A stretch of DNA of 64,000 bases, taken from contig NZ_AUCZ01000011.1 of NCBI RefSeq assembly GCF_000430025.1, positions 50,914 to 114,913 of the forward strand. The letters run 5' to 3'. Within the stretch, counting starts at the first letter, position 1. Each line of letters starts with the position of its first letter. This document shows, piece after piece, positions 7,056-15,864 of this stretch. The notes under the pieces are model-generated. The model saw only the letters and a list, made by a program, of their open reading frames with translations. It made no database searches and was not told where the DNA came from. The position numbers and the translations under genes are program-made. Source of the DNA: Flavobacterium suncheonense GH29-5 = DSM 17707. GTDB lineage: Bacteria > Bacteroidota > Bacteroidia > Flavobacteriales > Flavobacteriaceae.

Positions 7056-9026
7056 TTAATTCGGTTTATTTATAATGTCATGAAGGAAATGCTCATAAAT
7101 CATTACCATGGCCAAAGTATCAAGCTCACAATATTTTAGTAAACCTTTGGTTATTTCGTCACGTTCATTTGGAGTCATGTCGACATATTGTAATTTAGCA
7201 TAAGCGGTTAAAGCAGCTCCGCCATCTGCTATGTTTTCCATATCAGAAACATTTTCTTCTAAATCTGTTTCTTCCCAATTGTCAAATAAAGGTGGTAATG
7301 TTTTGTATGGATTGATAACACTTTCTTCTTCTAATTGTAACCAAACATGATTGGCTGGAAAATTATGACTGCTCAAATTGATATTACCAATTGGCTGGCT
7401 GTATTTTGCTTTTAAAAATTCACTTGTATTTAAACTGGCAGGCAAAACTGCTTTAATAGAGTTCGAACCTTTAGTAAGCGGATTGTAATAATAGTCTTTA
7501 ACCACTTTACATAAATCGACCATATTTCTATCTCCTTCCCAAGGTTGAGCATGATTTTTATTTGCAATACTGATTGTTTTCAGAAAAGTAATTAATTCGT
7601 TTTTATCTGTTTCATTACTTTCTTCCAATTGTGAAATGATTGCATTGATAATGGTATTCTCATGTGTTGCAAATTTAAAAATGGTCCCGTTATCCTTTCC
7701 TATAGCAGCTTGTAAAGCTCTAGCAAATATAAAATTAGGAAACTCACCAGGTGTATTGTTGATGTATTGGCTTTGGTGTTCAATAGTTCCATCTTCATTG
7801 TACGTGTGATGTGAAAATTGGAAAGCGACTTGTTCATATGGTTTTCTCCCAGCTGTGAATGGTAATGCAACAGTACTGGTTTCGAAATCGATAAAATGCA
7901 AAGGAAATTTCCATTTATCCATTTCTTGTTTTAATGACTCTTTTTCTACATAAATTGAAGTGTCCTTGTTTATTGCTTTTTCCACTTGTATCCATTGTCT
8001 TTCGGATGGAGACATTCTGCCAGCTTCTGGTTTTATATTGATATCTTCTTCCGTTATTTGTTCCATCAATAAACGGTTTTCCTCCATAAGATTTTTACCT
8101 CTGAAATTCCAAATTTGCATGGCATTTGGTTTATTGAACTCGTTTTCTGTCCAATTTAATTGTTTGGAAAAACAATGTTTAAAACCAGATAACATTCCTT
8201 CTTTTTCCTGCTCGGGTGTTGCTTTGAATTCACAGTTTTTACACGCACTGAATTGTATTGGCCAATTCAGATACCTGTCTTCCTGATATGCGTTTTTGAA
8301 AGTAGTTATTGCTTCTTCAAAATTGAGGTTTTCGTAATATTTGTATTTATCTCTGATAATATCATTTACTATATTGTCTACATTGGTTTCAGACAAAACC
8401 GAATTACCAATTTCATTAATGGAATTTACTCTCTTAATAATATCCGTCCTTGGATTACCATTGTTTGGAATACGAAACAGTTGATTTAAACCATCGATGG
8501 CTGCTTTCTTGGTTTTATCTGCCATTAATAAATAGGCTTCAAATTTGAAATCAGGGAATGCTTTTTGAGCGACATACTTTTGAAAAGCCAAATCAAACAA
8601 ATAGGACTTCCATGAGCTGACCAAACCACCACGAGCCCCCACAAAATTATGATCTTCATTGGGATTAAATGATTTTGCTTTTACTTCAATAAGTTTTATT
8701 GTATTTCCTGTTTTGACAATAATATCTGTTCTAATGAAAAGACCTTCGAATTGAAAAGCAGCTTCATAGATTACCACATTTTCCTGTTTTAAAGCTTCTT
8801 GAGTCAGTTGAACCGCTTTTTCGTATTCGTAATTCTCAGTATCTATAAAAATACCATTTGGATAATGTAAACGTGCCAATGCTTCAACCTGAAAACCACC
8901 ACTTGCTAATGCCTGTAAAAAAGGGTCTTCACTCTTATTGTTGGCATATTCTTTTTTTGATGTAAAGAAGAGTTTATTTGGGCACTCTAAGGCTGTTTTA
9001 AATCGGGATTTTGTTAGTGGTTTCAT
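7056..9026 (-). CDS. RecB/Cas4-like nuclease with DUF2779 (DnaQ-like) domain
   Basis: A 656-residue protein. The N-terminal part has a PD-(D/E)XK nuclease core: RTDIIV near residue 98 and IEVKAKS near residue 112. Cysteines at residue 15 (ECPN), in ACKNC near 260 and in FKHC near 280 are placed as in Cas4/AddB-type iron-sulfur nucleases. The second half starts FIDFETS (near 378), the first motif of the DnaQ-like fold in DUF2779 proteins, with later acidic residues (CELDTLAMVMIYE) as in 3'-5' exonucleases. Two nuclease folds in one chain suggest DNA end processing. The start overlaps the HSP90-like gene stop by 4 bases (ATGA). Confidence 0.8.
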   Translation of the reverse strand: MKPLTKSRFKTALECPNKLFFTSKKEYANNKSEDPFLQALASGGFQVEALARLHYPNGIFIDTENYEYEKAVQLTQEALKQENVVIYEAAFQFEGLFIRTDIIVKTGNTIKLIEVKAKSFNPNEDHNFVGARGGLVSSWKSYLFDLAFQKYVAQKAFPDFKFEAYLLMADKTKKAAIDGLNQLFRIPNNGNPRTDIIKRVNSINEIGNSVLSETNVDNIVNDIIRDKYKYYENLNFEEAITTFKNAYQEDRYLNWPIQFSACKNCEFKATPEQEKEGMLSGFKHCFSKQLNWTENEFNKPNAMQIWNFRGKNLMEENRLLMEQITEEDINIKPEAGRMSPSERQWIQVEKAINKDTSIYVEKESLKQEMDKWKFPLHFIDFETSTVALPFTAGRKPYEQVAFQFSHHTYNEDGTIEHQSQYINNTPGEFPNFIFARALQAAIGKDNGTIFKFATHENTIINAIISQLEESNETDKNELITFLKTISIANKNHAQPWEGDRNMVDLCKVVKDYYYNPLTKGSNSIKAVLPASLNTSEFLKAKYSQPIGNINLSSHNFPANHVWLQLEEESVINPYKTLPPLFDNWEETDLEENVSDMENIADGGAALTAYAKLQYVDMTPNERDEITKGLLKYCELDTLAMVMIYEHFLHDIINKPN

Positions 9027-12000
9027 GTTGATTTAAGTTTTGGAATATTATAGTACACTTCAAAATCGATAGGTCTAATTGATGTGCTGTTTCTTAAAGC
9101 TTTAAATTCAGAAACTCTTTCTTCGTCTAAGAAAAAGTCTTCTATAAAATAAATATCATGACTATTCACTAGTGCTAAATGATAATTATCTTTATTTTCA
9201 ATTCCTACAGAAACCTCGTTGTTACTGATGATAAAACTATTACCAGCACTGGATTTTACTTCTAAATATTTCCATTGGTCATCTGTTTTATTTTTTTTGT
9301 AACTTATATCATATCCTTTGGTGTCATCTAATGTAATGCTATTATCTTCTGAATTTCCTGACACCCATCGGATTTCCCCATCAGGGTATAATTCTTTTAG
9401 TCTATAGAAAACTAATTTTTCAGCCCTTTTTCCAGCCTTTTGTTTTTGCTTTTCCTTTTTAGAAGAATGAACCCCACCTTTTTTGTTTCCAAAATTATTA
9501 TTCAGTTTTTGTGTTGGTGCAGTTCCTGCCTCAATAGAGGTTATTATTGAATTCATTTCAGTACCTTCAGTTTGAGGAGAAATTGGACTCACGGTATCTT
9601 CTAATTCTTTTTTTACTATTTCAGTAAATATGTTTTTTAGTTCTTCATCATGTCCTTCAAAAAAGAGTAAACTCTTTATTTCAAGACCTAAATCTTCTAT
9701 AGCAATGTTATATTTTTCAATAAGATGTTTGTACTTATTTTCAATTTTAATATTTTCTATATTGTCTTTTGTAATAGCTATTTTATAGTCTAAAGAGAGC
9801 TTATTTAATAATTTTTGTTCATAATCTATTTCAATAGTCAAAGCACATTCTTTAGCTAATTTTATAATTATTTCATCACGTTTTTGAAGATATAAATTTC
9901 TTTTGTTTTCAAATGTTTTTTGCTCCTCTGCCGATTTATTGGAAAAATAAAGCCACCATGCTTTGTTCCATAGAATTTCAACATTAAGAGCTGCTTGTTT
10001 AAATCTTTCTAAGTGCCAATAATATAACCCGGTAAAATTTTCTAGACGAGACTTTATTTCTTCTAATGTATAATTCAATGTAGCACAAATTGCCTTGATA
10101 AAATTATAGGATTGTATATTATTAAAAGCATCAAAATCTACTAAATGGTAATCAACAGGTAAATTATAATTTATAGTTTTTTTGAGAATTACTTGTAAAT
10201 CATCTGTATTTGAAAGTGTTTCAGGGAAATCATTAATTTTACCATCTGTTATTGCTTTCCAAAAAAGCATTTCATTTTTAGATAGCCCAAGCAATAGACA
10301 GGCTTCTTCATATTTATCCAAAAGCATTTTGGTTTCAACAAGATACTTAGAGTCTTTCAAATGTTCTTTATCTTTGAAAATAGCTCTGAAATCATCCTTG
10401 TTTTCATTAACTTCAAACAATACGCATAGAATTTCAGAAAAAGCTTCGCAAAAGGCAGGTGTATCTTTTAATTGCTCTAAATTTAGATTTGAATCTGCTC
10501 CAATATAAAATGTATGTTTATCATTGTTAACAAATTCATTTGATAATAATGCTTTTGGCTCACCATTATTAATTATATATTCTAAAGATGAAACAATTTT
10601 TATATTGCTGCTTTTAATATCATGCACAGTTGTTTTAGCTAATGTTTCCGAATTAATGTTATTTAAACGATACGTTAATAAGAATGGTTTTATCTTATTG
10701 AACCAATTGTTGAACTCCTCTTTTTTTGGATGATCTAAAATTTTATCTTTAAGAATTTCGATAGAAATGTCTTTAAAAGTTTTAATACCAAAATAATCTG
10801 CTATTTGTTTTTCACCACTTCTTTTTGGGAAATCAAATATCCAGAAATCTTCAATGATTTTTGATGGAAGAGTAGTATTATCACTATAATAAATTTCTTG
10901 TGTGAGTTTATATTCTTTTTGACCATTTTTTACCGCTACCAAATGTGTTTGTTTTGGATAACTAGAAAAGTCTTGTTGTTTATGATTTTTAAAGTAATTA
11001 AATGCTTGTTGGTATATTTTACGAGCATTCTTGAACTCTGTATTTTTTATTTTTAAACCATTCAGTAAGCCATAAACAACATCGATTGTTAAATCCTTAA
11101 AAGACATTTTGGCTCCTATTTTTTTTAATGTATCCAAAACTGCAGTATCGGATATTCCTAATTCTAAAAATATTGGATGCTTAGGATTTATTGATTTCAA
11201 TCCTAAAATATCAGCAAGTTCAAAATCTACGAATAGATTATCTATTACTTTCGATTTAGCAATTTGATACAGAAAATATGATGGTTTTAAATTAATAGTT
11301 CTTAATGTATTACTATAAGAATAGGTAAAGGTTTCTCCATTTGTTTCATCATCGATTTTGGACAACAATTTTTTATCTAAAATTATCCATGCTAGCATTT
11401 TCTCGATTACCATTTTCTTCGAAATAAACATATCAAAATATTCTATTTGCTCTATATCATATGACACAGAAGTATACAAATCTGGTGTGCCAACTTTATT
11501 GAAAACATATTTTGTATACTCATTCAAACCATTATACTGATACACTGTCTGTTTAGTGTTTTTAATTTTGGAATATTTATTTACACCTAACCAAATAAAA
11601 AAACTATCTAAATAATCAGGACTTTGATTTTCAAAATCTAAATTCCAAAATTCGTTTCCTATCAGATATTGATCTTCTTCGAAAACACCTTCAAATATTT
11701 TCTCAGTAGCTTTACCATAATAATATTCTTTTCCTAAAAAAACATCTGACGCTAAAACTAAGTTGCCACTTCTGTTTATAATCTTAATATTATCTACAGC
11801 CGTCTTTTCTCCTTCTTTTTTTTGTTTGAAAATTTGATATAAAGAATTAATAAATGGTTTTATTAATTCTTGACTTTTAGAAGTATCTTCTTCAACTTTG
11901 CTATTAAAAGATCTTGTGATGTTTCTAACTACATCTGTAATATCGTTTGAACCAAGGTTAACAATTTTAGCAATAATTTTTTTTAATGCTCTTGATTTAT

Positions 12001-13642
12001 GTTCAGTTGGACTATTTTTTAATTTTTCAATTTCTTCGGAGAAAACATTTTCTAATTTAAAATAGAGTGAATCATTAATAAAGGATATGTTAACATAATC
12101 AGGAATTTGATATATATCTGTTGAACCTTTTCTTAATGTAAAAACTTCGATATCACTTTTTACAATATTTCCATCTTGGTCTAATAATAGCGGGAAAGAA
12201 GTACCATGCAATTCTTTGAATTTGTCATTTTCCAAAAGTTTTATAAGGTGAACTCTTTCGTCAATATTTATTATTTTATGTGTAACGGTATCTAATATTG
12301 ATTTCCATTCTTCACGTTTATATTTTGAAGCAATTTTACTTGTTAAAGCAATTTTGTTTGGTGGGATTGGGAGTAATAAATTTGGGAAAAAAGCTTCTAT
12401 CTTATTGCGTATTACCCATTCTGAAAAATCATTTCCATAAAATTTCACCTCATCTATTTTTTTATAAAAACCATCTAGGGTTGGGTAAATTGGTAATTCT
12501 GATTTTGCCCTCTCAATGTTTTCAAAGAATGTTTCTAGAAGTTTGTTTTCACTTTTACCATTTACCGTTAAAAATTCTAAAGCTCTCCAATCTGGGTTGT
12601 CATTGTTTACTATACTAGTGATCGCAATTTCTCTGATTGTTGTAGCAATTTGATTTAGAATATGCTCATTATCGTCACTTTTATTCAAATGATTACGTGA
12701 GGGATCTAAATCGAAGGTGGCATGTATTAAATAAGGTAAATGCGTTGCAACTTGGGTTGGAAAATAAGTGGCAAAATATGCTTCATTATCACTTAAATCG
12801 TTTTGCCATGCGATTTTATACTTAAAAAACTTTTCTACATTGTTTGGTAAACCTTGTTCACCGCTGTCGAAAAGGTTCCAAGTAGTGTTGTTTACTGTTA
12901 TTATTTTTTCTATTTTATCTCTTGAAGGTGAAAGTATTAGTTCTTTATCAATATTACCGGCTCCAGAAATCTTAATGTAAATTGTATGATTTAGGAACAA
13001 TAGAACTTCGGGTGTAATCTTTTCAAGTTGTTCGAGGATTTTGTTTTCTTCACTTTTCTTATATTTAAGTTCAATTATCGTTTCCCAATCTTGAACTTCT
13101 GTGTTTTCTTTAAAATCTGGTATTGCTAAAACAGCAAATGGAACATCTCCGTTAGATAAATCTTTTTCGTTATCTATAATTTGTTGTCTTATTGTAACAT
13201 CTGGAATTAATTTTTCAAATTCCTTTTTAGCAATAGATGACGAAAATTCTAAAATACATTCTCTAGTTTTGATTTTTACAACATTCACCCAGTTTAATAT
13301 AGATCTAAATCCTAAACCTTTATTGCCGATAAAATCTCTTTTATTTTTAGGGCTATTATTGGCCAACATCAAAGAACCCAATCCCTTAATGTCGAAAGGA
13401 ATTCCATTGTTAGCTATTGTTAAAGTTGTGTTTTCAGTATCTAAATGCAAATGAACTTTGTCTGTTTGAGCATCATCCGCATTTTGAAGCATCTCTAACA
13501 ATTGACGACCATTATAGGCTTCGGTTAAACCTTTTTCTCCCCGATAATCACTGATTATTCTGCTGTGGCTTTTATAAGTATTATAATTTTCAGCAATTAA
13601 GTTTTCAACTGTTTGTTTGTTCAGTAATGTATCGTTACTCAT
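9023..13642 (-). CDS. HSP90-like (sacsin-type) ATPase with C-terminal NO VEIN/DUF3883 domain
   Basis: A 1539-residue protein. The N-terminus carries GHKL ATPase motifs: MLQNADDAQ (near residue 55), IANNGIPF (near 77) and IGNKGLGFRSI (near 104), as in the sacsin/HSP90-like family. A long middle region without recognised domain follows. The C-terminus (about 1395-1539) matches DUF3883: GKRAEKLVFYRL, KGYDISY near 1442 and YLEVKSS near 1458, a degenerate PD-(D/E)XK-like core with D and E-x-K. Such proteins occur in bacterial defence islands; ATP-driven clamping or sensing is inferred. It starts 30 bases after the DUF4062 gene and is markedly AT-rich. Confidence 0.85.
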   Translation of the reverse strand: MSNDTLLNKQTVENLIAENYNTYKSHSRIISDYRGEKGLTEAYNGRQLLEMLQNADDAQTDKVHLHLDTENTTLTIANNGIPFDIKGLGSLMLANNSPKNKRDFIGNKGLGFRSILNWVNVVKIKTRECILEFSSSIAKKEFEKLIPDVTIRQQIIDNEKDLSNGDVPFAVLAIPDFKENTEVQDWETIIELKYKKSEENKILEQLEKITPEVLLFLNHTIYIKISGAGNIDKELILSPSRDKIEKIITVNNTTWNLFDSGEQGLPNNVEKFFKYKIAWQNDLSDNEAYFATYFPTQVATHLPYLIHATFDLDPSRNHLNKSDDNEHILNQIATTIREIAITSIVNNDNPDWRALEFLTVNGKSENKLLETFFENIERAKSELPIYPTLDGFYKKIDEVKFYGNDFSEWVIRNKIEAFFPNLLLPIPPNKIALTSKIASKYKREEWKSILDTVTHKIINIDERVHLIKLLENDKFKELHGTSFPLLLDQDGNIVKSDIEVFTLRKGSTDIYQIPDYVNISFINDSLYFKLENVFSEEIEKLKNSPTEHKSRALKKIIAKIVNLGSNDITDVVRNITRSFNSKVEEDTSKSQELIKPFINSLYQIFKQKKEGEKTAVDNIKIINRSGNLVLASDVFLGKEYYYGKATEKIFEGVFEEDQYLIGNEFWNLDFENQSPDYLDSFFIWLGVNKYSKIKNTKQTVYQYNGLNEYTKYVFNKVGTPDLYTSVSYDIEQIEYFDMFISKKMVIEKMLAWIILDKKLLSKIDDETNGETFTYSYSNTLRTINLKPSYFLYQIAKSKVIDNLFVDFELADILGLKSINPKHPIFLELGISDTAVLDTLKKIGAKMSFKDLTIDVVYGLLNGLKIKNTEFKNARKIYQQAFNYFKNHKQQDFSSYPKQTHLVAVKNGQKEYKLTQEIYYSDNTTLPSKIIEDFWIFDFPKRSGEKQIADYFGIKTFKDISIEILKDKILDHPKKEEFNNWFNKIKPFLLTYRLNNINSETLAKTTVHDIKSSNIKIVSSLEYIINNGEPKALLSNEFVNNDKHTFYIGADSNLNLEQLKDTPAFCEAFSEILCVLFEVNENKDDFRAIFKDKEHLKDSKYLVETKMLLDKYEEACLLLGLSKNEMLFWKAITDGKINDFPETLSNTDDLQVILKKTINYNLPVDYHLVDFDAFNNIQSYNFIKAICATLNYTLEEIKSRLENFTGLYYWHLERFKQAALNVEILWNKAWWLYFSNKSAEEQKTFENKRNLYLQKRDEIIIKLAKECALTIEIDYEQKLLNKLSLDYKIAITKDNIENIKIENKYKHLIEKYNIAIEDLGLEIKSLLFFEGHDEELKNIFTEIVKKELEDTVSPISPQTEGTEMNSIITSIEAGTAPTQKLNNNFGNKKGGVHSSKKEKQKQKAGKRAEKLVFYRLKELYPDGEIRWVSGNSEDNSITLDDTKGYDISYKKNKTDDQWKYLEVKSSAGNSFIISNNEVSVGIENKDNYHLALVNSHDIYFIEDFFLDEERVSEFKALRNSTSIRPIDFEVYYNIPKLKST

Positions 13643-13672
13643 TTACTCAAATATTGTTTGTTTTTTAAAGCT

Positions 13673-15175
13673 TTATTTTATTTCCTTTTTTATTTCATTT
13701 CCTTTTTCTGTCAACAAATATTTCTGTCTTGGATGATTTGGACTATCCGGGTATTTCATTTCGATAACTCCATTTTCTATTGCCGGCTCCAAATAATTTT
13801 CTCTAAAATTACCTTCGTGTTTTAATTCCAGAGCTTGTTGTATCTCTTTTCTACTCATTTCACCTTCTAAAACTTTCAATAAGTTTTTAACTTCTACGGA
13901 AGTACTACGGAACTCCTGCGGAACTCCTGCGGAAGTACTACGGAGCTTGGTCGGAGCTTGGTCGGAACTTGGTCGGTAGAGGATCGTTTTAAACTCTTCC
14001 TCTTGTATAAAATCAGGCTCTTGCAGGTTGTTATCTTTGGCAATACGGATCATATCTGCTGTTCCTGTACCTAGTCGTTCTATATACCCTTTCAAATACA
14101 TAGGTTCAGCTAATAATGGATTGGCCGGAACAGAAGTGTGTAAACCTTTCAATTTTTCAATTGTCCAACCTAAAGGTAAAGCACCTGGGTTCACCACTTC
14201 AAGGCGATCACTGAATAACATTACTTGTACGCTACCATTATTGGTATAATCTCTGTGTGCAATGGCATTTACTATGGCTTCAGCTACTATTTCTTTTGGA
14301 ATTTCGTATTTTCCTGGAATTTCAATATTTTCTGCACGAGTTCCTACGGAGTAATCCAATTTGGACAAAACGAAATCTACCGCTTGATCTACCAATTCAA
14401 AAACATCGCCTTTGAATACTTTGTAAGACGGAATGGGTTTTTCTACAATGGTGCCGTGAAAATGCACACAACGTACTTCGGAATTGATGAAAAAACGTTG
14501 GGGTTCTTTACCAAAAAGTAATAAAGCCGCATGCGTTAGTTTGTGGTCTTTTAACAAATTGAGATGTACTAAAATTTCTTCGACCGAAGCTGTTTCCTGT
14601 AATCTAAACCCTCTTTTAGCTCTTGCCACCTGAACAAATTCACGTACTTTATTTTCGTCTATATCTGCTAAAGTTGCCGATGCATGTGTTGTAGCATCGA
14701 ACGGACCGGTGCGAATCAGTTCTTTTTCGATGAGGTAATTAACTAATGCTGCATACACCGATGCCTTTAATTCATCAATGGTTGAAAAGCGTTTTCTGAT
14801 AAGCACCTGTTGCGCTTTATGTATAAAAACATTTTGTTTTTCATTTCGTTCTTGAGCACTATGGCTGGTTAAGAAAATTAATCTGGTTTTGTGGTGTAAC
14901 GTTGCGTGATCGAATTCACGCTCGGTAGGAGAAATGCCTTCAGCATCTTCAAAACCGTATTGCGTGCCTAATAAACCTAAATAGATGTCGCATTGTTGTA
15001 CTTCATTTAGATAAATGGCATCTGTTTTTTGATCAATTGCGGGTAGCCTTTCAAACAAAAAGGGTTCGAAAAATTTACCTAATAAAGGATCGGACAAAAT
15101 GTACTCGAAGAGCATTTGTCTTTCCTCAGCAAATTCTGCTTGTACGCTACTTATGAATAGTCTTGTTTTTGGCAT
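13673..15175 (-). CDS. DUF4062 domain fused to Schlafen/AlbA-family ATPase with winged helix
   Basis: A 500-residue protein. Residues 1-130 match DUF4062 (RLFISSVQAEFAEERQ, QCDIYLGLLGTQYG, SPTEREFDHA), a Rossmann-like TIR-related domain usual at the front of STAND sensors. The middle is the part that follows AlbA_2 in Schlafen-like regulators, with a HATPase_c_4 domain (VAEAIVNAIAHRDYT near 306, GYIERLGTGTADMIR). A winged helix ends the protein (about 425-500). The AlbA_2 domain itself seems absent, replaced by DUF4062. An Arg/Ser/Gln-rich linker near 405-425 is encoded by tandem microrepeats. The gene is more GC-rich than both neighbours, suggesting separate origin. Confidence 0.8.
   Translation of the reverse strand: MPKTRLFISSVQAEFAEERQMLFEYILSDPLLGKFFEPFLFERLPAIDQKTDAIYLNEVQQCDIYLGLLGTQYGFEDAEGISPTEREFDHATLHHKTRLIFLTSHSAQERNEKQNVFIHKAQQVLIRKRFSTIDELKASVYAALVNYLIEKELIRTGPFDATTHASATLADIDENKVREFVQVARAKRGFRLQETASVEEILVHLNLLKDHKLTHAALLLFGKEPQRFFINSEVRCVHFHGTIVEKPIPSYKVFKGDVFELVDQAVDFVLSKLDYSVGTRAENIEIPGKYEIPKEIVAEAIVNAIAHRDYTNNGSVQVMLFSDRLEVVNPGALPLGWTIEKLKGLHTSVPANPLLAEPMYLKGYIERLGTGTADMIRIAKDNNLQEPDFIQEEEFKTILYRPSSDQAPTKLRSTSAGVPQEFRSTSVEVKNLLKVLEGEMSRKEIQQALELKHEGNFRENYLEPAIENGVIEMKYPDSPNHPRQKYLLTEKGNEIKKEIK
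13893..13979. repeat. In-frame tandem microrepeats in a protein linker
   Basis: Short units of about 12 bases (variants of GGAACTCCTGC, GGAAGTACTAC and GGAGCTTGGTC) repeat about seven times in phase with the reading frame. They encode the linker between the ATPase and winged-helix domains of the DUF4062 protein. Unit copies are near identical, as expected if the tract changes length by slippage or recombination. Confidence 0.75.
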
Positions 15176-15185
15176 AAACTATAAA

Positions 15186-15863
15186 TTAACCAATTATATC
15201 AAAACTTGAACTATCATGGACAAAAGAACCTACTTGTAAAAGATTATTATTAGAACAATACTGTTGATGCTTAACAATAACTTTTCCATTAGATATTAAA
15301 CAATTTGATTTTATACTTGGCAAGAGATTAAATTTTATATCTGTTGATGATGCATTATTAGTTTGTAAGTCATTAATCATTGTTATAAATTCTCGGATTG
15401 TACCTATACTAAACTTAGTATCTCGGTCTGTTTTAAATTTTGCATCCATGATTAATTCTACATCATTCTCATCAGGATCACTACTGCTATTAATATTTTG
15501 GAAAGATATATCCGGAGCGCAAGTTGTATCTGGCGAACTACTTATTTTAATATTTGTTCCAAAACAAACTTGGTAATGTGTTGAAGTTCTATCTTTAGGT
15601 TCTATTTTAAAATATGCCCAACCATTTTTTGAAGCTGGACTTTCTGGAAATATTGATTTTCCCAAGGTACTAGGAATTAATTCTACATCATAATGTTGCT
15701 GCAAATCTTTCATTATTCTCATACAACAATAAAACTCATAGATGTTATACCCTTTTGGTTTTGATTTGATATTATCAAAATGCCCAAAAGCTTGGCCAGT
15801 AGATTCCCATTTTGTCAACTTTTCAGTAGCTATTTTTAGCTTTTTTATATCCTCTAAATTCAT
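15186..15863 (-). CDS. Candidate PD-(D/E)XK endonuclease
   Basis: A 225-residue protein I do not recognise by family. The motif order fits the restriction-endonuclease fold: helix 1 with E43 (IYEFYCCMRIMKDL), a beta strand, PD at 117-118 (CAPDISFQ), and a strand ending in D140-A-K142 (VELIMDAKFK), then a helix (IGTIREFITMINDL). This PD...DxK arrangement is the classical active site. It starts one base after the stop of the EVE-like candidate and ends 10 bases before the DUF4062 gene. It is the best candidate for the cleaving subunit of the operon's restriction function; activity is inference. Confidence 0.65.
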   Translation of the reverse strand: MNLEDIKKLKIATEKLTKWESTGQAFGHFDNIKSKPKGYNIYEFYCCMRIMKDLQQHYDVELIPSTLGKSIFPESPASKNGWAYFKIEPKDRTSTHYQVCFGTNIKISSSPDTTCAPDISFQNINSSSDPDENDVELIMDAKFKTDRDTKFSIGTIREFITMINDLQTNNASSTDIKFNLLPSIKSNCLISNGKVIVKHQQYCSNNNLLQVGSFVHDSSSFDIIG

Positions 15864-15864
15864 A

